Positions 1 through 5,579 are shown, counted from the first letter of the stretch. The stretch: DNA of 6,432 nt from Ferruginibacter sp. (GCA_018057635.1 JAGPDJ010000151.1:1-6432), one strand, 5' to 3'. The notes: generated by a model not told the origin, from the sequence alone. Translations and numbers: made by a program.

Positions 1-547
1 CTGTTGCTATTTCTCTTTTATTGATGTGAATGGTTACTGTAAGCATGCCTGTTTCGGGATGTACAATGGTATTCAGGTGAAGGATCGTGCAGTCATTGCT
101 TTCAACGATTCGGCTGATCTCAGATATGGCAAATTGCGACCGTTCCATTTCAAGCACAATGATACCGCCGATCTCATTTGCTCCTGCAAAATTACCAAGT
201 GTTTTTAAAAGGTCGGTAGTTGTGATAACACCTATATAATCATTTTCCGAACTGATAACAGGCACCACATTCGTATCAAACTGTATACTGCAGTTTACTG
301 CAATCAGGAAATGAGCCGTATCATAAACTGCTGCGTGTACAAAAGATTCCTGTAATATTTCTATGGTTGGCTTGGGGTCTTCCACATCCAGCAGGTCATC
401 TTCGCTGATCAGCCCCAAAAATTTATTTTCAGATACAACCGGCAGGTGTGTAACCTTGAAGTCGCTTATCAATTGCAGCGCCTTGCCAACAGAATCCTGT
501 GGTTTAAGGCGTGGTATATTGTTATTAATAAGATTTGAGGTTAACAT
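1..547 (-). CDS. CBS-domain pair protein with ACT-like C-terminus (3' end cut by window)
   Basis: An open frame runs from the ATG at 547-545 off the left edge, giving 182 codons without a stop. Two CBS repeats are visible. The first centres on residues 33-53 (THLPVV, then FLGLISEDDLL) and the second on residues 94-114 (VVPVISS, then YIGVITTTDLL). After residue 126 the sequence (GGIIVLEMER, then ISEISRIVES) resembles an ACT-type regulatory fold. CBS pairs usually bind adenine nucleotides and act as energy or ligand sensors, so this is probably a soluble regulatory protein; its ligand and target cannot be read from the sequence. It starts 75 bases after the hydrolase stop and may be co-transcribed with it. 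From memory, this hydrolase plus CBS pair often precedes NAD kinase (nadK) in Bacteroidota, but that gene would lie outside the window. The true C-terminus is not visible. Confidence 0.88.
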   Translation of the reverse strand, partial: MLTSNLINNNIPRLKPQDSVGKALQLISDFKVTHLPVVSENKFLGLISEDDLLDVEDPKPTIEILQESFVHAAVYDTAHFLIAVNCSIQFDTNVVPVISSENDYIGVITTTDLLKTLGNFAGANEIGGIIVLEMERSQFAISEISRIVESNDCTILHLNTIVHPETGMLTVTIHINKREIAT

Positions 548-622
548 TTTGCCGGTATTAATCTGGTTATAACTTAAACGTGGAAATTAAAGAACCGTTG
601 CAGAAGAAGACAAATAAAAATG

Positions 623-1399
623 TTAAACTGTTGCAGCCGGTGATTTTAATTTTGCCAGGAAGCCTTCGAGTATCCTGTTGAATTCTTCCGGAACCTCCAT
701 CATGGGTGCATGGCCGCATTTGTCAATAAAATGAAGCTCACTGTTAGGTATTAGCCTGTGAAACTCTTTGCCAACGAAAGGCGGAGTAATAGTGTCATTG
801 TTTCCCCAGATGAGGCATGTTGGTTGCTTTACCTGGTTTAATTCTTCCCCGAGATTATTGCGGATGGCGCTTTTAGCAAGTGCAATGATCTTAATTACTT
901 TTAGCCGGTTATTGGTTATTTCAAAAACCTCGTTCACAAGGTCTTCTGTAGCAAGATTTGGATCGTAAAATGTGAGGGCTGTTTTATTACGTATGTATTC
1001 TTTGTCGCCACGTTTGGGATAGGTATCGCCCATGCCATTTTCAAAAAGTCCGGAACTTCCGGTTAATATGAGCGACTTGATTCTCTCCGGGTTTTTTAAA
1101 ATATGAACCAGTGCCACATGGCCACCCAATGAATTACCCATCAAATGAACATGATTATAATTGCGGTGTTCCAGGAACCTGTTTACAAATTTTTGTAACC
1201 CGCCCACAGAAGTATGCAGCAGGTCAAGGTCGAGCAATGGAAGAATAGGTACCACTACTTTATAGTTAACCCGGAAGTGTTCAATCAGATCCCTGAAATT
1301 ACTCAGTGCACCAAATAAACCATGCAACAGCATCAGGGTTTCGCCTTGCCCCTCTTCAATGTATTTGAATTTGCCGTCTTGTTTTATTTCGTAACTCAT
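623..1399 (-). CDS. Alpha/beta fold hydrolase
   Basis: A complete 258-residue protein with the usual alpha/beta hydrolase layout. The oxyanion-hole motif is HGLFG (residues 26-30) and the nucleophile elbow is GNSLGG (88-93, Ser90). The likely catalytic Asp is D202 in GNNDTITPP, and the catalytic His is H230 in CGHAPMMEVP. Length and motif spacing fit single-domain esterase/lactonase-type enzymes of the MhpC/BioH kind. There is no signal peptide, so it is probably cytoplasmic. The segment after strand 4 (residues 50-64, proline/leucine-rich, ending LHTS) replaces the DxxGxGxS loop common in the superfamily, so it likely belongs to a distinct subfamily. The substrate is unknown. The ATG at 1399 is the natural start because the first beta strand (YEIKQDGKFKYIEEG) follows at once. 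Gaps are 89 bases to the upstream CvpA gene and 75 to the downstream CBS gene. A candidate promoter and a palindrome lie in its leader. Confidence 0.92.
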   Translation of the reverse strand: MSYEIKQDGKFKYIEEGQGETLMLLHGLFGALSNFRDLIEHFRVNYKVVVPILPLLDLDLLHTSVGGLQKFVNRFLEHRNYNHVHLMGNSLGGHVALVHILKNPERIKSLILTGSSGLFENGMGDTYPKRGDKEYIRNKTALTFYDPNLATEDLVNEVFEITNNRLKVIKIIALAKSAIRNNLGEELNQVKQPTCLIWGNNDTITPPFVGKEFHRLIPNSELHFIDKCGHAPMMEVPEEFNRILEGFLAKLKSPAATV

Positions 1400-1434
1400 G
1401 CTTGTTTTAACCTATAAATTTAATAAAGCCGGTA

Positions 1435-1450
1435 TGCTGATTGATCAGCA
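1435..1450. promoter_or_regulatory. 16-bp near-palindrome in the hydrolase leader, possible operator
   Basis: The sequence TGCTGATTGATCAGCA has perfect 7-bp arms around a 2-bp centre. It lies 35-51 bases upstream of the hydrolase start, at about the transcription start expected from the weak promoter candidate at 1457-1488. A 2-base loop is too tight for a good RNA hairpin, so a dimeric protein site is the more natural reading. No regulator is encoded nearby and no second copy was seen in the window. Chance occurrence cannot be excluded. Confidence 0.3.
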
Positions 1451-1456
1451 ACAGGT

Positions 1457-1488
1457 TAAAATTACACTAAATAAGATAATGCCTCAAA
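1457..1488 (-). promoter_or_regulatory. Candidate Bacteroidota-type promoter for the hydrolase/CBS genes
   Basis: On the minus strand TTTG (1488-1485) is followed after 20 bases by TAATTTTA (1464-1457), which matches the Bacteroidota -7 consensus TAnnTTTG at all fixed positions except the last. The -33 element directly follows the CvpA stop codon, so this could separate the hydrolase from the gene before it. Such AT-rich matches are easy to find by chance. Confidence 0.3.
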
Positions 1489-2028
1489 TTAATGCTGTAA
1501 TTTAATGGAAACCTTGTTAAAAAACTCTTCCAGCAAACCAAACATATTTTTAAATAATGGCAAAATGTTACCTAGAATATTAATTACAGCCGGCCCAAAT
1601 GGCTGTAAAATAGTATATGTATATGATGAACGTATAGTTGATTCACTGAAAAAATGCAATTGTACAGCATAAAACAGGAATACACTGAAAATAATACTGT
1701 ATAACAAAATAAACAATAAGATACCACCAATCCTGTTCACCCAACCAAGAAGTAAAGTTTCAACTGATTTTTGAAGTATTTTACCTGCCAGGTTAACCAG
1801 TATTACAACAATCAGGAAAACTGCAATAAATGATATCACAGGGAGCCATTTTCCGGTAGCATTTATATTTGTGGAAAGTCTTGCCGCAACAACTGATGAT
1901 AGTTTCAAAGCCGCTGCAATACCCACAATGAATGCTAAAAAAGAAAAAAGTGCTATGATCAGGCCTTTTCTGTACCCTTTTATGCAAGCCAGGATGATGA
2001 GCAAAGTAAAAGCAGCATCAATAAGCAT
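1489..2028 (-). CDS. CvpA family integral membrane protein
   Basis: A 179-residue, strongly hydrophobic protein with four predicted membrane segments at roughly residues 3-17, 23-42, 62-82 and 100-122. The N-terminal pattern (an Asp at residue 4 in a hydrophobic helix, then KGYRKG at 17-22) and the later NRIGG (98-102) are characteristic of the CvpA family (colicin V production protein). The region after the last helix (about 131-150, with SSYTYTILQPFGP) matches the conserved tail of that family. It should sit in the inner membrane. CvpA homologues are linked to colicin V export and envelope stress tolerance in enterobacteria, but the molecular function is not settled and should not be transferred here. 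The ATG at 2028 starts directly before the first helix. It lies only 17 bases after the stop of the YqeY-domain gene, so the two are probably co-transcribed. Confidence 0.88.
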   Translation of the reverse strand: MLIDAAFTLLIILACIKGYRKGLIIALFSFLAFIVGIAAALKLSSVVAARLSTNINATGKWLPVISFIAVFLIVVILVNLAGKILQKSVETLLLGWVNRIGGILLFILLYSIIFSVFLFYAVQLHFFSESTIRSSYTYTILQPFGPAVINILGNILPLFKNMFGLLEEFFNKVSIKLQH

Positions 2029-2045
2029 AATTTAACTTTATACTG

Positions 2046-2495
2046 TTACCCCAATAATTCCTTTACAATGGCGCTGATTGTTTTTCCATCGGCTTTTCCT
2101 GCCAGTTGTTTAGATGCTACGCCCATCACTTTCCCCATATCTGCAGCAGATGCAGCTCCTGTTTCTGCAATTATTTTTCTAACTGTTTCTATTATTTCTG
2201 CTTCAGATAACTGCTTAGGTAAGAACTTTTCAATTATCTGCATTTCTTCTTTCTCTTTAATGGCAAGATCCTGTCGGCCCTGTTTTTCAAAAATCTCTAA
2301 GGAGTCGCGGCGCTGCTTCATCATTTTAACCAGGAATTTTTGTTCAGTAGCTTCATCTATTTCACCACCTGCCCCTGGTTCTGTTTTTGCTTTTATTATT
2401 TCAGCTTTTATAGCCCGGAGGCCCCGCAATGCTGCTTCATCTTTTGATTTCATAGCTTCTTTCATTTCTGCCATGATTTGTTGTTCTAGTGCCAT
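2046..2495 (-). CDS. GatB/YqeY domain-containing protein
   Basis: A 149-residue, charged, all-helical protein covering the full YqeY family length. Recognisable blocks are the N-terminal MKEAMKSKD...LRGLRAIKAEI (11-33), the central KQRRDSLEIFEKQGR (60-74), FLPKQLSE (91-98) and the C-terminal DMGKVMGVASKQL...GKADGKTISAIVK (119-145). The C-terminal half is homologous to the tail domain of GatB, the amidotransferase subunit that makes Gln-tRNA or Asn-tRNA, which suggests a link to tRNA, but stand-alone YqeY proteins have no well-established reaction. It is soluble with no signal peptide. The ATG at 2495 gives the standard family N-terminus. It is the first gene after a heptamer repeat array that ends 10 bases from its start codon, so the array is either in its mRNA leader or next to its promoter. 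The CvpA gene follows 17 bases after its stop. Confidence 0.93.
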   Translation of the reverse strand: MALEQQIMAEMKEAMKSKDEAALRGLRAIKAEIIKAKTEPGAGGEIDEATEQKFLVKMMKQRRDSLEIFEKQGRQDLAIKEKEEMQIIEKFLPKQLSEAEIIETVRKIIAETGAASAADMGKVMGVASKQLAGKADGKTISAIVKELLG

Positions 2496-2505
2496 AGTTG
2501 TTGGT

Positions 2506-2610
2506 TTATTAGTTGATAGCTGTTAGTTGTTAGCTTTTAGTTGTTAGTTTTTAGCTGTTAGTTTTTAGCTGTTAGTTTTTAGTTGTTAGTTATTAGTTGT
2601 TAGTAGGTAG
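2506..2610. repeat. Tandem 7-bp repeat array, 15 units, consensus YTKTTAG
   Basis: Read on the plus strand, 105 bases divide exactly into fifteen heptamers. Twelve fit [CT]T[GTA]TTAG: TTATTAG, CTGTTAG, TTGTTAG, CTTTTAG and TTTTTAG variants. One unit near the left end (TTGATAG, 2513-2519) and one at the right end (TAGGTAG, 2604-2610) are decayed. Within 2548-2575 the pair TTTTTAG+CTGTTAG occurs twice in a row, a 14-bp higher-order duplication that suggests expansion by slippage or unequal exchange. Because 7 is not a multiple of 3, TAG stops fall in all three plus frames and TAA in all three minus frames, so the array cannot be coding. It lies between gldC and the YqeY-domain gene, 10 bases from the latter's start codon. 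Similar heptamers in inverted orientation lie at 2708-2735. Confidence 0.9.
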
Positions 2611-2707
2611 TTGATACGTTCTAAAATCAAACAAATCAATCTTGTAAAGCGTTTATTATGCTATAATGATGATCGTAAAAATAAAGCAACTTATATTCCG
2701 CAATCTA
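2611..2707. other. 97-bp unique spacer between inverted heptamer arrays; weak promoter candidate
   Basis: This AT-rich, non-coding, non-repetitive segment separates the two heptamer arrays. The promoter for the yqeY-like/CvpA pair would be expected here. The best minus-strand candidate is TTG (2703-2701), a 17-base spacer and TATTTTTA (2683-2676), one mismatch from TAnnTTTG. If correct, the transcript leader would be about 170-175 bases and would contain the whole 15-unit array. The match is weak. Confidence 0.3.
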
Positions 2708-2735
2708 CTAAAAGCTAAAGGCTAATAACTAATAG
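2708..2735. repeat. Inverted partner of the heptamer array, 4 units
   Basis: Four consecutive plus-strand heptamers, CTAAAAG, CTAAAGG, CTAATAA and CTAATAG, are the reverse-complement orientation of the array at 2506-2610. Two 11-bp perfect inverted matches join the arrays: 2708-2718 with 2530-2540, and 2722-2732 with 2586-2596. In a minus-strand transcript the two arrays could pair to form a long stem over the 97-base spacer. The block lies 2 bases from the end of gldC. A local hairpin is also possible (7-bp arms 2711-2717 and 2733-2739, the second overlapping the gldC stop codon), but no T-run follows it, so it is not a standard terminator. Confidence 0.75.
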
Positions 2736-2737
2736 CT

Positions 2738-3079
2738 TTATTGTTCCTTTACCATCGATTCCCTGAATTTATTTATAAAGCCTTTCGCAAATGTTTTCAG
2801 TTCGTCCGACAATGCCTCCTGCTGAGTAGCCCGCTTGAATGTATCAGCCATCGACATCAGCATCTGGTAATAAAAGTCGCCCATTTCATCAACCATCATG
2901 TCTTTGGTCCAAAGGTCTATGCGCAAAGCAGATTTATCAGCTCCATCCCAAAAAGCGAGGCACATGGCTTTTGCTTTTTGCGCCATCCCGGCAGTGCTGT
3001 CACTTGCTTCCCAGTTTATCTGTTCAGGTATCTTATTCGGATCAAGTAATACATCAATGGTTATTGTTGACTTTTGCAT
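2738..3079 (-). CDS. gldC: Gliding motility protein GldC
   Basis: A complete 113-residue protein matching the size of GldC. Conserved blocks are visible in order: ITIDVLLDPNKIPEQINWEASD (split at 6-27), QKAKAMCLAFWD (34-45), RIDLWTKDMMVDEMGDFYYQ (53-72), TFKRATQQEA (80-89) and an amphipathic C-terminal helix. There is no signal peptide or membrane segment, so it is probably cytoplasmic. In Flavobacterium johnsoniae GldC belongs to the gliding gene set but acts as an accessory protein. Homologues are widespread in Bacteroidota, including non-gliders, and its biochemical role is unknown, so its presence alone does not prove motility. The ATG at 3079 gives the usual N-terminus. It begins 30 bases after the glycosyltransferase-like gene and a perfect -7 element lies 25 bases upstream, so it may be transcribed both by read-through and by its own promoter. 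Confidence 0.93.
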   Translation of the reverse strand: MQKSTITIDVLLDPNKIPEQINWEASDSTAGMAQKAKAMCLAFWDGADKSALRIDLWTKDMMVDEMGDFYYQMLMSMADTFKRATQQEALSDELKTFAKGFINKFRESMVKEQ

Positions 3080-3104
3080 AAGGCTCTTTTAACTTTTTAA
3101 GTTG

Positions 3105-3112
3105 CAAAGTTA
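3105..3112 (-). promoter_or_regulatory. Perfect Bacteroidota -7 element upstream of gldC
   Basis: The minus strand reads TAACTTTG at 3112-3105, an exact match to TAnnTTTG. Its first three bases are the TAA stop codon of the glycosyltransferase-like gene. The start codon of gldC is 25 bases downstream, leaving a short leader of about 20 bases. No good TTG is found 17-21 bases upstream (the nearest is GTTC), so the -33 element is poor. A small AACTT/AAGTT inverted repeat at 3091-3103 lies near the predicted transcription start. Confidence 0.45.
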
Positions 3113-4234
3113 AGCAGTTTGGGTTGCAGAACCTGTTAGTGATTGCCATAAATTGGTGGCAGTTTTTTCCCATGTATATGCTTTTGCCAGCAGCCTGGCT
3201 GATTCTACCAGGCCGTTCCGGAAGTTTTCATCTTTATATAACAACATCATTTTTTCAGCAATATGTTGCTCAGCCGGTTGGCTATAAACAGCGGCATCAC
3301 AGAATATCCCTTTTAAAAAATCATTATTGGCAGTTATAACAGGAACTTCATAAATCAGTGGAAGCAATGCATGATCCTCAACCGCATTTATAACCGGCAA
3401 ATAAATGGCAGCATAGGCCGCTGCGATGAATTGCGATACCTGTTCTTCATTTTCAGCAATTACAAATATCACATCATTGCGGTATTTATAATTGTCGAAA
3501 TCTTTTACAATGTTTTCTTTTTGAACGGATGAAATCAACAGCAGCAATTTCATGTTAGATAACTGCATTTTCTTGAAAGCAGAAAAAGCTTTCAGCAGCA
3601 TGGTTGTATTTTGAATGCTTGTATCGGTAATGAATGCCAGGAAATATTCTTTGCCTCCGGTATACGCTTCTTTGAATTTTTGAATACCCATGTGATCGGT
3701 TAAATTTGTTTTTGCCGGCAAGCCGCGACCGATCATTCGTACCTTGTCAATTGCTTTTGGGCAAACATGGATAATTGTATTTAAAACATGCGAACTGGTT
3801 GCTGCTACTACTGTTGCTTTTTCAACAAATTTTTTAAAATGTTTTTTAAGATACCGTGCTTCACCGCTTGTATTGCGATTGTTTTTATCGAGAAATGAGG
3901 TATCATTTACAACAATGCATTGATTAATACCTGTACGAAGGCTGCATACAGGACCATTGCCTGCAAAAATTACGGCATTGTACTTTTTGATAAATGAAGG
4001 CAACTTAAAATTATACCAAAAATGTTGCAGGAGGTTGTTTCGTATTGCCGGTGAAACATGAACAGTTTTTATATTAGCCGTTGTTATGATTCCCGGGGGA
4101 ACAGGCTTGTCGAAGAGAAATATAAACTGGTAATCCGGGTACCTGGCGGCCAATATAGAAAAGCACTGAAAGTTGAAGTTGCCTGTAAGATCATGATTGT
4201 TACCGGGAAAACTGATATGAACTGCAATGGTCAT
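3110..4234 (-). CDS. GT-B fold glycosyltransferase-like protein (GT4-related, motifs degenerate)
   Basis: An intact 374-residue protein with the two-domain GT-B architecture. The N-terminal domain covers about residues 1-170 (YPDYQFIFLFDKP at 33-44, KKHFKKFVEKATVVAATSS at 130-148). The C-terminal domain covers about 195-370 (LLKAFSAFKK at 213-222, AAAYAAIYLP at 271-280, VPVITAN at 297-303, YTWEKTATNLW at 353-363). The scaffold resembles the GT4 enzymes that build glycans and capsules from sugar nucleotides in the cytoplasm. Compared with the remembered family consensus, the active site is eroded: the acceptor-domain His is Asn110, the Arg-Lys of RKN is Ile207-Gln208, and both Glu of the E-x7-E motif are Asn283 and Leu291. 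It may be an inactive or repurposed glycosyltransferase fold. It starts 5 bases after the CorC-type gene, indicating tight co-transcription, and ends 30 bases before gldC. The fold call is firm; the activity is uncertain. Confidence 0.82.
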   Translation of the reverse strand: MTIAVHISFPGNNHDLTGNFNFQCFSILAARYPDYQFIFLFDKPVPPGIITTANIKTVHVSPAIRNNLLQHFWYNFKLPSFIKKYNAVIFAGNGPVCSLRTGINQCIVVNDTSFLDKNNRNTSGEARYLKKHFKKFVEKATVVAATSSHVLNTIIHVCPKAIDKVRMIGRGLPAKTNLTDHMGIQKFKEAYTGGKEYFLAFITDTSIQNTTMLLKAFSAFKKMQLSNMKLLLLISSVQKENIVKDFDNYKYRNDVIFVIAENEEQVSQFIAAAYAAIYLPVINAVEDHALLPLIYEVPVITANNDFLKGIFCDAAVYSQPAEQHIAEKMMLLYKDENFRNGLVESARLLAKAYTWEKTATNLWQSLTGSATQTA

Positions 4235-4239
4235 CTTTA

Positions 4240-5529
4240 TTATTTCAACACTTTTACTTTTACAGTTTCTATCCTGGTATCACTTACATTTAAAATATCA
4301 AATTCATAATTGTCAATGATGATCCGTTGTTTTTGCCGGGGAATTGCTTCATGATTCTGTATGATGTACCCTGAAAGTGTTTCAGCCTCATTATCTCCAC
4401 TGAAATGCAGGTTGTATTTTTCTACAATAAAATCCAGTTCAAGCCTGCCGCTGAAAATATATTCGTTGGCTGCAATCTGTTTGTCAACAAATTCTTCCGC
4501 AACATCATATTCATCTTCTATTTCACCAAAGATCTCTTCCAGCAGGTCTTCCATGGTTACTATTCCCGCTGTGCCGCCAAATTCATCTATTACCCATGCA
4601 ATTGTTTTTCTTTCGCGGCTGAATTTATTCATTAGGTCGGTTGCACTCATGCTTTCGGGAACGGTTGGAATGGGATGCAATACTTCTTTTAATGTTGCCG
4701 GCTGTTTGAACATATCCAGTTGGTGAACATAACCAAGAATACTGTCTATGTTATTTTCATAAACAACCAGTTTGCTCAATTTGGTTTCTATGAATTTTTC
4801 TTTTACACTTTCAATACTGTCATTAGCATTTATGCTTTCTATTTCTTTACGTGGAATGAGGCATTCACGGAGTTTTACTTCACTCAGTGACAATGCATTT
4901 TCAAACAGCTCTTTATTTATTTCTGAAGATTCCTCTTCATCGGGATGTTTGTTCTGGTTCATAAAATGCTCCAGGTCTACTTTACTGAAGGCATCTTTAT
5001 TGTGATTCACTTTTACATTGAATATATATTGGAGTATCCATTCTGCAATATTTACAAAAAATGCAGCCAGTGCAGAAAGCAGCCAGTAGAAAAAGCGCAC
5101 GATATAAGTGATGATATCGGAACTTAAAATATCATTGTTCCTTGCTTTAAAGAATGCCTTGCTGAGAAATTTTACAAATAGAATGATAGCTGTTGACAAT
5201 ACCGTTTCAACAAGCAGTTTAATAAATTTCACATAAGCGGCTGATGAGGCAGGTAACCTGGTTTCAATCCATTGCCAGATGGGGAAAAGCATATCACCTA
5301 CCAATAGCCCGTAAATTACCATCACAATATTTACGGCCATTAATGTTGTACCTATAAATTTTGCCGGGCGTTCAGCAAAAGCGCCCCATGTTTTACCGCT
5401 GTGGGTGCCTTGCTTTTTGTTTAGTTCTATGGATAATTTATTGGCAGAAATAAATGCTATTTCTATGCCTGAAAAAAATCCGATCAGGCCCAGTGCGGCA
5501 AAAATGGCAAGTAATGCGATCCAATCCAT
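4240..5529 (-). CDS. CNNM/CorC-type hemolysin family membrane protein (GldE-like)
   Basis: A complete 429-residue protein with the CorC/HlyC order of domains. A DUF21/CNNM membrane domain spans about residues 1-170: a first helix with FFSGIEIAFISANK (18-31), and further helices near 60-80, 105-125 and 143-172. A CBS pair follows, with the linker RECLIPRKEI at 221-230 and the hallmark VIDEFGGTAGIVTMEDLLEE (313-332). The C-terminal CorC_HlyC domain covers about 350-429. Family members are inner-membrane proteins tied to divalent cation (Mg/Co) efflux or homeostasis; 'hemolysin' is a historical name. GldE of gliding Bacteroidota belongs to the same family, and gldC lies two genes downstream, but orthology to GldE cannot be settled here. 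In the membrane domain the usual GNN is AVN (65-67) and the GExxPK motif reads VKFLSK (119-124), so transport may be altered. The start is 50 bases after gmk. Confidence 0.88.
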   Translation of the reverse strand: MDWIALLAIFAALGLIGFFSGIEIAFISANKLSIELNKKQGTHSGKTWGAFAERPAKFIGTTLMAVNIVMVIYGLLVGDMLFPIWQWIETRLPASSAAYVKFIKLLVETVLSTAIILFVKFLSKAFFKARNNDILSSDIITYIVRFFYWLLSALAAFFVNIAEWILQYIFNVKVNHNKDAFSKVDLEHFMNQNKHPDEEESSEINKELFENALSLSEVKLRECLIPRKEIESINANDSIESVKEKFIETKLSKLVVYENNIDSILGYVHQLDMFKQPATLKEVLHPIPTVPESMSATDLMNKFSRERKTIAWVIDEFGGTAGIVTMEDLLEEIFGEIEDEYDVAEEFVDKQIAANEYIFSGRLELDFIVEKYNLHFSGDNEAETLSGYIIQNHEAIPRQKQRIIIDNYEFDILNVSDTRIETVKVKVLK

Positions 5530-5540
5530 AATATAAAAGT

Positions 5541-5570
5541 AATAAAAACGGCCAAATGAAGCTTTTTATT
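5541..5570 (-). terminator. Weak AT-rich hairpin after gmk
   Basis: Perfect 8-bp arms (AATAAAAA at 5541-5548 and TTTTTATT at 5563-5570) enclose a 14-base loop between gmk and the CorC-type gene. On the minus strand the second arm is T-rich, as in an intrinsic terminator, but the stem has no G:C pair and would be unstable. It could be a leaky attenuator or simple AT-rich chance. Confidence 0.2.
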
Positions 5571-5579
5571 GAACCGGGA

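Noticed and set aside
363..572. Short plus-strand open frame over the start of the CBS gene
   Set aside because: It is antisense to the conserved first CBS repeat and resembles no known protein.
2068..2526. Plus-strand 152-codon open frame opposite the YqeY-domain gene
   Set aside because: It is antisense to a clearly conserved gene over nearly its whole length and its Ser/Ala/Ile-rich translation has no recognisable domain. Its end runs into the heptamer array, where a TAG arises from the repeat itself.
2642..2667. Sigma70-like TTGTAA...TATAAT on the plus strand in the intergenic spacer
   Set aside because: Bacteroidota use a different promoter consensus, the spacing is off, and no plus-strand gene follows.
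2506..2735. CRISPR array
   Set aside because: The units are 7 bp, contiguous, with no unique spacers of constant length and no cas genes nearby.
2506..2735. Insertion sequence with terminal inverted repeats
   Set aside because: There is no transposase frame between the arrays, the arms are unequal (15 versus 4 units), and no target-site duplication is evident. A decayed miniature element remains possible but unsupported.
2711..2739. Hairpin with 7-bp arms overlapping the gldC stop as an intrinsic terminator
   Set aside because: The stem is AT-rich, the loop is 15 bases and no T-run follows on the minus strand. It is better explained as part of the heptamer repeat.
3110..4234. Glycosyltransferase-like gene as a pseudogene
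   Set aside because: Despite lost catalytic motifs the frame is full length, has no internal stop or frameshift, keeps conserved scaffold residues, and is tightly packed between neighbours.
4361..4726. Plus-strand 121-codon open frame inside the CorC-type gene
   Set aside because: It is fully antisense to the conserved CBS/CorC_HlyC region and its low-complexity Ser-rich translation is typical of a shadow frame.
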